From Hysterangium stoloniferum (taxonomy: Eukaryota > Basidiomycota > Agaricomycetes > Hysterangiales > Hysterangiaceae), in NCBI GenBank assembly GCA_015178975.1, contig WHVD01000021.1, positions 1 through 64,000 of the forward strand: a stretch of DNA of 64,000 bases, given 5' to 3'. Numbering within the stretch: the stretch's first letter is position 1; the number at the start of each line of letters is the position of its first letter. The position numbers and the translations under genes were made by a program. Below are positions 20,955-32,459 of this stretch, piece by piece. The notes beneath the pieces were generated by a model. The model was not told the origin of the DNA, ran no database searches, and was given only the letters and a program-made list of their open reading frames with translations.

Positions 20955-22211
20955 TGTAGGGCAACACTAACAAGGCTACCAAAACACAAAAGAAAACAAG
21001 AGAGAGGACAAAATAAGGAGTAGAAGAATAGAAGTTCTAATGACTTAAGAATATCACACTTGTGTTCAGTGGAAATCCTAAGAGATTGAAACTGGAGTCT
21101 AGTTATGGGCATCTTGAAATATTTAGACTAAAGATAGTTAATTGAATAAAGTTTTAACAACTAAACTTTAATAAAAACTAATTGAAGGTTTGAACTCTAT
21201 ATTTTAACATATATGTATATATCAAGTGATTGTCAACATGTGTTACAACTGGAATTCCTGCCAGACTCCAGGCACTAACGTATACATACCCACACCCTAT
21301 ACACACCGATTGTCAGTTACCAGAATTCCTGCCAGACTCCATACATCAGACTTGTCCACATTCAACTTTGTTACATCGTGTATCAGTCACTGGAATACCC
21401 ACTGGACTCCGTCCCTGTCTATGTATATCCGACCTCGTCCCACATGTCAGTCACTGGACCCTGCTCAGAAAACCCATCATCCCTCTAACTGAGCCCTGTT
21501 CCTGTTTTAGTCAAATGACCTGTCACAATTCAGACTCTGCTCTGTTCCATCCCATTCCTAACACCAAATTTGGTGTTTACTTATCTCATTTTATGTTTTG
21601 CTAGTTTCATTTCATGATTACTGGATTTGGTATGTTATTCATTCCACAGTCTATATAGTCTGGCAGATGTTGTACATACAATCCAGTCAGAAAATCAGCT
21701 TAGATTCTCCCCAGTAATCTAGTACATTTTCTGCTCTAAACTCCTCCTTGAATTACACTGCTCTCGCTAGTCAGAGCCCACAGGCTCCGACACATCTATC
21801 TCACTTATTTATCTCGACTCCCCGACCTCATGACCCATAACCTCCGACCTACGACCCCTCGACCTACGAACCCCACCTGGACTCCCCAGGTTTCCCATCC
21901 ACCTGTTCAAAATTGGACAACACAATCTAGTGAGGGTGCAGCCTATAAGCTGAAGCCAAGTCCTACTGGATTTCCTGCGGATTTCCCTGGAAGCCCACTG
22001 TGTATGTACCCTTAACAACATGCAGCTGTGAATGGTCTTTCGAGCTTTTCATGGCTCATGTGACCACATGTGCATTCTGCCATATGACCACATACTTGTG
22101 TTACATGTGATGCACAGCCACAAATGGTCTTTCAAGCCATTTGCATTCCCATGATGTCACACATTGTGATGTATGACAATTAAAATAAAATAAAATATAT
22201 GAGCCCTGGCA
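20955..22211 (+). repeat. LTR, family 2 (copy P), interrupted by LTR M
   Basis: It starts TGTAGGGCAACACTAACAAG, the start shared with the copies at 24419 and 27418, and runs to GCCCTGGCA. GATAC precedes it; the matching copy on the right has been consumed by the adjacent mariner insertion. LTR M occupies 21241-22017. The 3' half is more diverged than the 5' half. Confidence 0.6.
21241..22017 (+). repeat. solo LTR, family 1 (copy M), TSD ACATG
   Basis: It starts TGTTACAACTGG and ends CTTAACA (777 bp), with ACATG at 21236-21240 and 22018-22022. It carries the conserved block GTGCAGCCTATAAGCTGAAG near 21934. Confidence 0.9.
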
Positions 22212-22573
22212 TACAGTAGGGGACAAAACTGTCCCAATGTTTTGATAATTCCCATTAAATGTTGTATAACTGATCACATAAATTTCCTAAAATGGTTAGC
22301 AGATGTCCTAGTATACTAACTTTCATATTCCCAAGTATTACATAATATTGAAGGAAATTGGTGTCATAGGTGAATATTTAATAATAGCCAATCATTGGGA
22401 CAGTTTTGTCCCCTGCTCTTTTTGAATCAGATACATATCTTGTTATTCTAGTACTTTGTATAGCCTCCCTTGGTCTTTATTACAGCAGCTAGTCTTCTTG
22501 GAATACTTTCTATAAGTTTCTGACACTCCTGAGGCTCAATCTTTGGCCATTCCACTTCCACCCTCTCCCATAG

Positions 22574-23985
22574 TGTTAAGTTGCATGTTGTGAGGTCAGA
22601 TGTCCAATGAAGTCCGAACAGAAGGATGTGGCTTCAGCTTGTGTGCTGCACCCTCACAAAGTTACCATCAGTTGTCCTCAAATTTCAAATGTGTGAGAAC
22701 TTATCTATCGGGAACCCAAACAGTGGTTGAACTGTCAGACTCCCCAGTTGGTCGAAGGCAGAGAGAGAGAAAGAAGATCAGAGGTGTTAGGATACACACA
22801 CAGGCCAGGTTTCTGGAGAAACCCGCGGGATATCCGGTAGGACTTGGCTTCAGCTTATAGGCTGCGCCCTCGCTAGATCGTGTTGTCCAATTTCAAACGG
22901 ATGGATGGGGATCCCGGGGAGTCCGGGCGGGGTTCGTGGGTCGTAGGTCGTAAGTCGAGGGTCGTGGGTCGTGAGTCGTGAGTCGAGTTGGTTGAGAGAG
23001 ATAGATGCGCCGGAGCCCGTGGACTCCGACTAGTGCGAGCGATGTGAATCGAGTAAGGTTTTAGAGCGGAAAATATTATTAGATTACTGGGGGGAATCTA
23101 AGCTAATTTTCTGACTGGATTGTATGTACAACATCTGCCAGTTTATATAGACCATGGAGTGAATGACATACCAAATCCAGTAATGGCGAAACGAAACTAA
23201 CAAAACATGAAACGGGAATAGTAAACACCAAATTGGTGTTAGGAACGGAACAGAATGGAGCGGAGTCCGAATCGTGACAAAGCATAACCCATAACGGGAA
23301 ACGGAGCGGGAGCGGAGTCCTAAATTGTGACAGGTCATTTGACTAAAACGGGAATGGGGCTCAATTAGAGCGGTAACGGGATTCTAAGCGGGGACCGGTG
23401 ACTGATGCGTGGGACGAAGACGGACATAGACAGAGACGGAGTCCGGGGGAAGTCCGGTGACTGATATGTGTCGTAATGAGGTCGAACGTAACGAGTCTTG
23501 ACATAACGGAGTCCGGGCGGGAAATCCTATAAACAGACGATTGGTGCTTGTAGCGCATGGGGGCGTACGGGTTAGTGCCCGGAGTCCGGCGGGATTGTCC
23601 GGTCGTAACAAGAGGTCCGAGAGAGGAATGAAGAACTAGTAGGGTAACTTAGTCAATATTCTGATTGTTCTATAACAACTTTACAGCTTGGTATATACGT
23701 ACATATACAGGTTTCCAGCATCTCGCAGTACTAATGAGGAGGCAAGGGACTACCTAAGTAGAACAAGGCTGTTGCTAATTGGGAATATGACAGGTACAGG
23801 TTACTGAGGTTTGGGAAATACATATTGGGATGAAAAGACATAACATGTTCAGAACATATAGGTGTACTATTTGGGACACAAGGAAATGGCCTAAAAGGAG
23901 ATTCAGTATCCAATGGATATCTGAGAATGTGGGCAATGTCAGGTGATTCAGAGGTTCTATGGGATTTGGAGCACAGGTCATAACA
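22574..23985 (-). repeat. solo LTR, family 1 (copy E), TSD CATAG, with LTR F nested
   Basis: In minus orientation: TGTTAAG at 22574 and GTCATAACA ending at 23985. CATAG flanks both sides (22569-22573, 23986-23990). It is about 581 bp without LTR F and its duplicated AGAGG. It is inserted into the mariner transposase. Confidence 0.88.
22785..23610 (-). repeat. solo LTR, family 1 (copy F), CpG-rich, TSD AGAGG
   Basis: It starts TGTTAGG and ends GTCGTAACA (826 bp), with AGAGG at 22780-22784 and 23611-23615, inside LTR E. It keeps many CG dinucleotides where its older relatives have TG or CA, so it is a young copy. Confidence 0.9.
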
Positions 23986-24418
23986 CATAGCTCCCAAACT
24001 CCCTTTGGTGGTGAAGGATATTGTTGGAGCTGTTTCTTCAGGTAGAACCAACCTGGACAGCATTATCCAGCTTGCCAAAGGTGATTTGATGTATGATCCT
24101 CCTTTCAGGTTTTCTTTGTCTATGTCCATCTCCTGAGCAATTCTACTGATGGTAGACTTGCTAACACCTGTGATAGAAGCCACATTCCTATTGGAGAGTC
24201 CATTTTAGAGGACAGAGATGGCTTGTTCTCTTTTGAGAGGAGAAATAGCTTTCATGAGGAGAGTAATAGTTGAAAAGTGACTGTGACAGTCACATATCAG
24301 TTAAAACATTGAATATATGTCACATGATTTCTTTTGGAATTTTTCCATTTCTCTAGTGGATAATATGATAGAGTGAAATCAATGAGAAGAGCAGGGGACA
24401 AAACTGTCCCAATGATTG

Positions 24419-25152
24419 TGTTAGGGCAACACTAACAAGGCTACTAAACACAAGATAGAATATATGTAGAAATATGAAGTGAGGAGGGGACAGCTCAATG
24501 ACAGGGGAGATCACACTTGTTTTAGTGGGATTCCTAAGAGATTGAAACTAAAGACTAGCTATGTACAAGCCCCCTATTTATACTGTTTATTTATTATTTA
24601 TGAGAAGTTAAAAGAAAGTGCATATACACTGCTATTGAGCAAACTGGCACTTCAGCGCTTAACTGGCACCTCAGTGCTTGCGTCAGCACTGACTTTGTCT
24701 GTAGCAGCAGGGTGCACATCTGTGCACAGGGACGGCTTTAGACACACAGTGCAAAGCACTGTGTGTCAACCAGGCTGTGGGCAGTGGTGGCAGCCTTACA
24801 ATGATGGCAGTTGCAGTGACCTTGTGACAACAGTAGCTGTGGTGGCCTTGCAACAACAATGGCTGTGGCTGTGTGACAATGGCAGTGACCTTGTGAAGGC
24901 AGTGCTGCCTTGCGATGATGGTGGCTATGGCCTTATGACAATGGCGGCTGCAGCTGTGTAACAATGGTGACTTTGCAGTGGTGTGGCCTTGTGATGGCAG
25001 TGTGATTATATAATCATGTATGCACCTGTATCTGTGTGTAGGTGCATATATGCACCTTATAAAATATAGAAAAAATATAGAAAAATATAGAAAAATATAA
25101 TAAACTTAAATAAAATAAATGGCAACCATATATTATATATATTACCCTGACA
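24419..25152 (+). repeat. solo LTR, family 2 (copy D1), TSD GATTG
   Basis: It starts TGTTAGGGCAACAC and ends CCCTGACA (734 bp), with GATTG at 24414-24418 and 25153-25157. It is inserted in the right terminal repeat of mariner element 1. It is similar over most of its length to 27418-28169. Confidence 0.92.
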
Positions 25153-25341
25153 GATTGGTTATTTTTAAATGTTCACTGTGACACCAATTTCCATCAATAT
25201 TATGTAATATTTGGGAATATGAAAGTGAGTATGCTAGGGTATCTACTAGAATACTTTCACCATTTTAGGTGATCAGTTACATATACAATATTTAATGGGA
25301 ATTTGTATTAAAACATTGGGACAGTTTTGTCCCCTACTGTA

Positions 25342-26030
25342 AACCATCCTACTTCAAAGTCCAGGCTCTTAAGCAGGGTCATACTGCCTTGATAGGTCAA
25401 GAGACAGATCTGCTTAAAAAGATCAGACCAGGAAAGGATATGGAAGAGGTTGTGATTAAGGCAGTGGAGGAATTAAAGAAGTTAGGGAATTAGAGGAGTT
25501 AAGGGAATGAATGGGAAGAGGAACAGGGTCCTATTCTCTTTAGAGGGAAGGTCAATGCACTGAGGGGTGTGGAGCTTAGAAGACAAATTATTGAACTCTA
25601 TCATGATACCTATATCAGTGGCCATCCAGGTAGGTGGAAAACCTTAGAGTTGGTATCCAGGAACTATTGGTGGCCAGGAATGTCCCAGATATAATACATC
25701 CTATACCAAAGGGTGTGATATGTAGATGCAATAGAACAAAGACATATCCTGCCAGCCCTGTAGGAAAGCTTGTACCAACCCAGATCTCTAAAGATATTTG
25801 GGAAATCATCACTGTTGACCTGATTACTGGACTTCCAGGAAGCCAAGGATACAATGCCATTGTGGTAGTAGTGGACAGACTTAGCAAAATGATTCATATA
25901 CATACTACCCATGACAGACCAAACCACTTCAGAAGGTATAGCCAGGCTTTATAGACATAATGTATGGAAGCTCCATGGTCTCCCCTTACAGATCATTAGT
26001 GATAGAGGACTCCAGTTTGTCTCAAAATTC
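25342..26030 (+). mobile_element. Ty3/gypsy integrase fragment (continuation of 19897-20949)
   Basis: It resumes with QALKQGHTALIGQETDLL, collinear with the minus-strand relative at 8340-8440. The integrase zinc-binding region (ELYHDTYISGHPGR, NYWWPGM) and core (ISKDIWEIITVDLITGLP, VVVDRLSKMIH) follow, and the copy breaks off after QFVSKFT near 26030. Several stops and frameshifts are present. The catalytic Asp residues are visible, but the Glu region is lost where LTR L begins. Confidence 0.85.
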
Positions 26031-26113
26031 ACAGATACCAGATTTCCTTTTTGGGCCATTTCCTTATGTCCCGATTAGTATGCCCCACATGTCCAAATAT
26101 GTTATTTGTATTC

Positions 26114-27257
26114 TGTTATGACCGGAAAACCCGCCAGACTCTGGGCACTAACTTATATGCACCCACACCCTATGTATATGCACCAAGTATCAGTTTACCA
26201 GAATACCTGCTGGACTCTGGATGTCAGACCTGTCCATGCTTGGCCTTCATTACTTCATGTATCAGTCACCGGAATACCCACCAGAACCCACTCCTGTCTA
26301 TCTCCAACCCTGTCCTATGTACCAGTCACCAGACTCCACTCAGAAAACCCATCAGCTCTCTAACTGAGTTCTGTTCCTGTTATGGACAAATGACCTGTCA
26401 TGCTTTGGACTCTGCTCCTGCCCCATTCCCATTATGGTTTAACTACCTGTCATGATTCGGACTCTGCTCTGCTCCATTCCATTCCTAACACCGAGTTTGG
26501 TGTTTACTTATCTCGTTTCATGTTTGCTAGTTTAGCTTTCATTATTACTGGATTTGGTATGTTATACATTCCACAGTCTATATAGTCTGGCAGATGTTGT
26601 ACATACAATCCAGTCAGAAAATCAGCTTAGATTTCCCCAGTAATCTCAGTACATTTTCCGCTCTATTCTCCTCCATGAAACACACCACTCTTACCTCGTC
26701 GGAGCCCATGGGCTCCGACCCATCTATCCCTCAACCTCCGACTCATCACTGCTGTAAGGGGACAAGTCATTCACACTTTATATTCCCCAGATTAATATCC
26801 CCAGATTTATTGTATATTCCCTTTTATTACCTACCCATTACAGGACACCTTATTCTTTATAGGGTACATTGAACTGATGTATGAGGGCACTTAAGGCATG
26901 GGAAAATACACTGCGTGCTGTATAGCTGACGTGTCACACCTGGTAGAGTTTTCTTAGACCTTTCTCTTTGGATTTCCTCTACTAGGTGAGTAGATAGTTA
27001 TCTTGTATTTAGTCACTTATATATATCTTTGGATTTCCTCTACTAGTGTGATATCCACTACTAGGGTTGCCCTTACAACTGCCTGACCTTCTCAACCCAC
27101 CAACTAGTCCCAGACTCCCCGGGATTCCCATCCACCCGTCTGAAATTGGATGATATGATCTCGTGAGGGTGCAGCCTATAAGCTGAAGCCAAGTCCTACT
27201 GGCTTTCCTGCAGGTTTCTCCGGAAACCCTCTGATAAGCTCTGCATGCAACTTAACA
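26114..27257 (+). repeat. LTR, family 1 (copy K), with LTR N nested
   Basis: It starts TGTTATGACCGG and ends CTTAACA. The flanks GTATTC and GTTATTC match except for one base. Without LTR N it is about 814 bp, close to copies M and F. It carries the conserved block near 27169. Confidence 0.8.
26753..27077 (+). repeat. solo LTR, family 3 (copy N), TSD ACTGC
   Basis: It starts TGTAAGGGGACAAG and ends GCCCTTACA (325 bp), with ACTGC at 26748-26752 and 27078-27082. The terminal inversion TGTAAGG/CCTTACA is perfect. Confidence 0.92.
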
Positions 27258-27417
27258 GTTATTCTCCAAGTATCAGAAACCTGTATATGTTGTATTCCGA
27301 TTTAGTTATGCTCTTGTTCTACTTTAGGTACTTTCTTTATCTCCTCATTAGTACTGTGAGACACTGGAAATCCATATATGTATATGTATACTGAACTGTA
27401 AAGTAGTTACAGGGCAA

Positions 27418-28169
27418 TGTTAGGGCAACACTAACAAGGCTACCAAACACAAGATAAAACACAGAAATATGAAGTGAAGAGGGGATAGTTCAATGACAGG
27501 GGAGATCACACTTGTTTTAGTGGGATTCCTAAGAGATTGAAACTAAAGACTAGCTATGTACATGCCCCCTATTTATACTAGTTATTATTTATGAGAAGTT
27601 AAAAGAAAATGCATATATGCACTGCTATTGAGCAAACCGGCACTTCGGCGTCTAACCAGCACCTCGGTGTTTGCATCAGCGCCGACTTTGTCTGCAGTGG
27701 TGGGGTGCACATCTGTGCACAGGGACAACTTTAGACACACAGTGTGAAGCACTGTGTATCAACCAGGCTATGGGCAGTGGTGGCGACCTCGCGGCGACGT
27801 CAGCTGCATCCTTGCAACGATGATGGATATGGCCGTGTGACAATGGTGGATATGGCTGTGCAACAACTTTGCGATGGTGGCACAGCCTTGCATTGGCACC
27901 AATGTGAGGACACTATATTGCCATTGCACTGTGCACACACATTGCGACTCCGCAGTGCACACACATTGCGAGTGTGTAATGTGCACACATTGCGGCTGTC
28001 CAGTGCATCCATGTGTTGCAATGGTGCAACCACTTTCAATGGTGGTGGTGGCAGCACAATTACATAATCATTCACATACTGTGCCTGCACTGCTACATGT
28101 AGATATAGTTAAAATAAACTAAAATCAAAAATAAATGGCAAAATATATATTATATATATTGCCCTGACA
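27418..28169 (+). repeat. solo LTR, family 2 (copy D2), TSD GGCAA
   Basis: It starts TGTTAGGGCAACAC and ends GCCCTGACA (752 bp), with GGCAA at 27413-27417 and 28170-28174. It contains short direct repeats of a GTGCACACACATTGCG type near 27928-27990 that D1 lacks. Confidence 0.92.
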
Positions 28170-28436
28170 GGCAATCAGAATATCAACTTAGTTACTCTAC
28201 TGGTTCTTTGCTCTTCTCTTGGACCTCCAATCTTCTCTTTCTCTCTCTCTTTGCCCTCTACCAATCTGGGGATCTGATAGTTCAACCACTGTTTGGATTC
28301 CCAATAGATAAGTTCTCACACATTTGAAATTTAAAGACAACTGACAGTAACTTTGTGAGGGCACAGTACACAAGCTGAACCCATGTCCTTCCATTTGGAC
28401 TCCATCAGACTTCTGACCTCATGACATGCAACTTAA

Positions 28437-28525
28437 CACCTACATGGAAAAGTTTTCATCCAGGATGAAAGCCTTTGCATTTGCATGTATGGTATATAAA
28501 AGAAAATCATGACTCACTAGTAAGG
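28437..28525. other. short spacer with a diverged repeat
   Basis: It contains a relative of the unit seen near 19590-19730 (AAAGTTTTCATCCAGGATGA). Nothing else is recognised. Confidence 0.4.
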
Positions 28526-28631
28526 TGTTATGACCAGAAAACCTGCTGGACCCCAGACCCCATCCTATATCCACCTGGCTCTTTGTATTATATGAATGAC
28601 ACACTGGACTCTGCCCAGACATTCTGGAACC

Positions 28632-29840
28632 TGTGAGGTATCAGTATTATCTCATAAAATTCTCTTAATTTTCTTTGAAATTAATTAGTATTTTTTCGAA
28701 TTTATTGTATTTTTATTATATTTTTATTATATTTTTATTGTGAAATATAAGGCCTAGTTCCTTTTAACTTCACATAATAATAGCATATATGAGCTCATAT
28801 AATGCTACTATATCTTTATTTATTTATTATAATTTTTAACTAATTATTTTATTTACTTAGTTATTAGAGAGTATTTGCAACTAATATATATTAGCTAAAC
28901 TGAATTGTTCCTATATGAATATCAGGAACCAATTCAGTTTTGCCAATATATATTAGTTGCAAATACTCTCTATTGCTTCTCAGCACATTGCTTGCTCCTA
29001 TGTGCGCATTTTTGGAGTCATGTGACTTATTACTTAATTCGAGATTGGCATTTAATTCTGACCCGGATCTTGGCCTATGAACCTTTGAGTTCAGGCTTAG
29101 ATTGAAGCCCTTGTCTCAGACTGGGGAGTCATAGGATCAAAAAGAGGTAATAAATAGTTAGACATGATATCATTACTGACTCAGTGATGATATCATAAAA
29201 TAATTAAATAGTTAAATAATTAGTTATCAAAATATATATAAGGAGGGCCAGAAATCCACAATAAATCATCTTATCACACACATATTTTACAGCACAGCTC
29301 AGAAGCTTATCTCATCATCCTAAGGACAATAATAGCCTTAGTCTGATACACTAACTGCAAGCACCTACACTTGTAGAATCTAGAACTCTTTGTCAGCACT
29401 CTTGAACTTAGCTAATCATCTAAGTTCCCCCAGCCTCACAGCTACCCCTTAGGCTTATTAAATACATAATAAACCTAATAAGTATTACTAAAATCCCTGC
29501 CAACACTTAGATTATTCAAGGCCCATACCTAAGTACAAATAAGCATACAAGAAACCAAAGCTCTTATATCAAGTCTCTGCCAAGTTACTGTGCATATATT
29601 CAGCTTCCAGCCCCTATTCTCAAGGAATAGTTCTTTTATTTGCTAAAAGAGTCATATATTGTTCTATTGAACCTTTCAATAATCAAAATAAGCATTGATT
29701 TTAATTTTTTAAGCTTAATAGCATAACTAATTAATCTATCAATATTTAAATTACTGGACTTTTGCTTGTTTTATTGTTGAAGCTCTGTAACACTATAGCA
29801 TTTATTGAGCTATCTGAGAGAAACCCCTAAATACATTACA
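28632..29840 (+). repeat. long solo LTR-like element J, TSD GAACC
   Basis: It starts TGTGAGG and ends ACATTACA (1209 bp), with GAACC at 28627-28631 and 29841-29845. A TATA-like ATATATATAAGG lies near 29232 and an AATAAA-type signal near 29262, consistent with an LTR promoter and terminator. A MITE sits inside it. The family differs from LTR families 1-3. Confidence 0.75.
28867..28970. mobile_element. 104-bp hairpin MITE with TA flanks
   Basis: The outer arms GAGAGTATTTGCAACTAA are perfect inverses. An inner inverted pair AAACTGAATTG / CAATTCAGTTT extends the hairpin almost to the centre. TA lies on both sides (28865-28866, 28971-28972), as expected for Tc1/mariner-type insertion. It codes for nothing. 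Confidence 0.85.
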
Positions 29841-30229
29841 GAACCCCTTGTTCCCAATCCATCTTTGCCCCTTTGTCATCTGGTTCAGTTTACCCCTTGT
29901 TCTGTATTAGTTTTGACATCTGGTTTATTGTATTATTGTACTCTTGTTATGTGTTTTTGTATGTCTGAATTAGTAGTACACTAACCTACTAGTGTATATA
30001 TCCAAGTAGTTCTTTGTGCATACAATCCAATGAGAAAATTGACTTAGTTTCTACTTGTCTTTTACCCCTTGTGTATTCTTGGAACCTACAGGTTTCCCAT
30101 CCACTCCTGTTTGAAATTGGACAATGCAATCTGCAAAGGTGTGGCACATAAGCTGAAGCCAAGACCTTTCCCAGAAATTCCAGAAAGAAACCATCCAAAC
30201 AAGCAGAGCCCACAACACTCCAGTCACCA

Positions 30230-30790
30230 CTCATTTTGTATACCAGCCAGTCAACCAAAAACAACAACCCAGACACCAGGGATGAATCCTGTTTTGAAGA
30301 AGTACCAGAGAACCTGGATGGCTCTAAGCATGAGGAAGAATCCATGGCCCCCAACAAGGGCAAAGGTGTCAAGAACCCCCCAACTATAGAACAACCACAC
30401 CTTGAGGACCACACTTCTGAATTTTTAGCAGGTACTATAGATAAGTTTATGACTCACCTGCTTGAAGAATGAAAGAAGAAGGAACAGGAACCTCTGCAGT
30501 CAAAAGTCAATGCTCTGGAACCCTTCACAGGTTCCAACCCCAACAAATTGTCCACCTTCCTCATGTAATGTTGCTTTAATTTCTGTGATCAACCCACTAC
30601 ATTCTCCATGGACTCCTGAATAGTCAACTACACACTCTCTTACCTCTCAGGATCTGTGTTGAAATGGTTCAAGCTGGCCTTTAGTGGACTTACCAAGGAA
30701 GAGTTGATTTGGCTTGATGATTGGAATGCATTTGTTGAAGAATTGGAAAGGAATTTTGTTGAAACAGTTGAATAACCCTTTGCAGAACAC
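30230..30790 (+). pseudogene. Ty3 Gag relic
   Basis: Translated pieces in shifting frames read KVNALEPFTGSNPNKLSTFL, then NYTLSYLSGSVLKWF, then LDDWNAFVEELERNF. This is the order of the conserved Ty3 Gag capsid region (retrotransposon gag domain). At least three stops interrupt it. It follows LTR I directly and probably belongs to the same element, whose pol region is missing. Confidence 0.75.
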
Positions 30791-31101
30791 CCCTGTGAGT
30801 GTGATTGGAAAGTAAACACTAAGGAAACTTTCCCACACCCACAGTGGACTAGGTGCTTAGATAAGCACCTATACAGGAGGTACTGACCTAAGGTAACTCA
30901 ATACTGCACCTCCAGTGCTGGGAAAAATACTACAAATATCAGAAAAATATGGAGATCATAATAGACTATGTTAGAGCTGTAGTATCATACTCTAACAAAT
31001 TTTGGCCTGTATGACCTGACTGGAGAAGCCAAGAATAGCCTCACAAACCAGTGCATCACAGACTATATTGTCCAACAAGGCTGTGACGCATGGGGGGCAA
31101 G
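30791..31101 (+). other. decayed retroelement-like spacer
   Basis: No clear frame remains. It includes a small inverted pair TGTTAGAG / CTCTAACA at about 30969-30998 and a possible continuation of Gag, but nothing firm. Confidence 0.4.
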
Positions 31102-31751
31102 TGTTAAGGTGCATGCAGGTGGAGGGCTTCCAGAGAAACCCATGGATAATCCAGTAGGACTTGGCTTCAGCTTATAGGCTGTGCCCTTGGGAGATCATAG
31201 CATCCAATTTCAGACAGGCAGATGGAAATCCCAGGAATAGAGTGGAAAATATACTGAGATTACTGGGGAAATATAAGCTGATTTTCTGACTGGATTGTAT
31301 GTACAACATCTGCCAGACTATATAGACTGTGGAATGTATGTTATACCAAATCCAGTAATAATGAAATCCTAAACAAGTAATCATGAAACAAAGCAAGTAA
31401 ACACCAAACTAGGTATTAGGAATGGAACAGAATGGAGGTGGAGTCTGAAACATGACAGGTCATTTGACCATAACAGGAATGGGGAATGGGGCTCAGTTAG
31501 AGAGCCGACAGGTTTTCCAAGCAGGGTCCAGTGACTGATGTGTGGGACAGGGTCAGAGATAGACAGGTACAACATGTGTGGGTCCCGGCAGGTGTTCCAG
31601 CAACTGATGCATGAGACAAAGAGGGTCAGGTGTAGACAGGCTTGATGTCTGGGTCCCAGTGGGTTTTCCATTTTAGCTATAATGTGGTATAGTGAGTTGG
31701 GTGCATGTAGGATGGGGTCTGGAGCCTGATGGGTTCTCTGGTCCTAGCACA
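31102..31751 (-). repeat. LTR, family 1 (copy H), minus strand
   Basis: It starts TGTTAAGG and ends with GTCCTAGCACA, a diverged form of the usual GTCATAACA end (650 bp). The conserved block CAGCTTATAGGCTGTGCCC lies near 31170. The flanks GCAAG and ACCTA do not match, so it is truncated, rearranged or part of a larger element. Confidence 0.65.
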
Positions 31752-32459
31752 ACCTATATATACTGTCCTCAGGTATTGTAATACCTAACAACACACTTGC
31801 TTAATTATTTTCTTTTCCAGCCACTCTATCTCAGTTCTGTTCTAATGACTTTCCATTATTCCTTGCATCACTTCACCATATGATTTGCCACCTCAGAATA
31901 TTTAACTTTTTTCTGTTGTCTTGCATTCCTTTCCTTAATATTCTGTTCTGTTTCCTGATTTCCTTTGTTCTGTTAATATCAAATCTCCATTTTTAGCTTT
32001 GTGCTTCCATTTACTTTAGTTTAAAACCCTATCATGTGTACTACTATCCTTCAGGTTGAATATTGACACAGAATACCCATTTAGAATCTCCCTCTTATGT
32101 TTATAAGTGTATGCAATAATACCTTCATTTACCTTTTAAGTATTGTTTATACTGCTTAATCCTTATGCTAGTGTCTGGTCAGACTGAGACTTATGACCTT
32201 TTTGATCTTAGCCTTTGAACACTCATTTACAGCTAAGTGCCATAATGCATCCTGCAACATACTTTCTTGCTTGTTTCAAAGTATCAGAGCATTTGACAGT
32301 TTTGTGTGAGGGAACAACACATATGTTGAAGCCAAACTCCACTTGTTTTTAAAACTGGAGTTGCTGGTTAAGTATATAATGACCACATCCAATCTTGGTC
32401 AAAGGGTGGTAATATTGTCAAGATTTTGAAATCAAGCATAGCATTAGAGGATGACTCAT
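31752..32459 (+). repeat. strongly decayed LTR-like sequence
   Basis: Fragments such as GAATATTGACACAGAATAC near 32050 and ACAACACATATGTTGAAGCC near 32313 resemble the family 1 body and its conserved block, in plus orientation. The boundaries cannot be set. No gene is present. Confidence 0.4.

Larger units (their letters stand above)
22448..24255 (-). pseudogene. Tc1/mariner transposase, internally deleted and split by LTR E
   Basis: The minus-strand N-terminus (about 24255-23986) shows a helix-turn-helix region with SITGVSKSTISRI. The C-terminus (22573-22448) reads LWERVEVEWPKIEP and ends in KGGYTKY, the usual Tc1 ending. The central catalytic DDE region is missing even after LTR E is removed. 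A TAA-type stop near 24205 also interrupts the N-terminus. The protein would once have cut at the ends of this element. Confidence 0.85.
22214..25339 (-). mobile_element. Tc1/mariner element 1, internally deleted, with nested LTRs
   Basis: The ends are CAGTAGGGGACAAAACTG and its inverse, with TA on both sides (22212-22213, 25340-25341). The terminal repeats are about 205 bp, and their inner ends again carry the GGGACAAAACTGTCCC palindrome (22392-22418 and 24390-24414). Subtracting LTR E (with F) and LTR D1, the element is about 970 bp, too short for a full transposase, so it is non-autonomous. Confidence 0.9.
26031..28436 (+). repeat. LTR, family 1 (copy L), 5'-truncated, with three nested LTRs
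   Basis: Without inserts, its sequence matches the LTR E family from the TTTGGGCCATTTCCTT region onward and ends CTTAACA at 28436. LTR K (26114-27257, itself holding LTR N) and LTR D2 (27418-28169) are inserted in it. The left boundary against the integrase fragment is approximate. Confidence 0.65.
28526..30217 (+). repeat. LTR, family 1 (copy I), probably a 5' LTR, with element J nested
   Basis: The 5' part (28526-28626) starts TGTTATGACCAG and resembles copy A. The 3' part resumes at 29841 and runs through the conserved block (about 30141) to roughly 30217, where CACAACA stands in place of CTTAACA. A Ty3 gag relic follows on the same strand, so this is probably the 5' LTR of that element. 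Confidence 0.65.

Noticed and set aside
27744..28122. Frames of 72-107 codons in LTR D2
   Set aside because: They lie wholly within a solo LTR with exact target duplication, in a part made of short direct repeats.
30969..30998. TGTTAGAG...CTCTAACA inverted pair as a minimal LTR
   Set aside because: Only 30 bp, with no target duplication or internal sequence; probably chance or a tiny relic.
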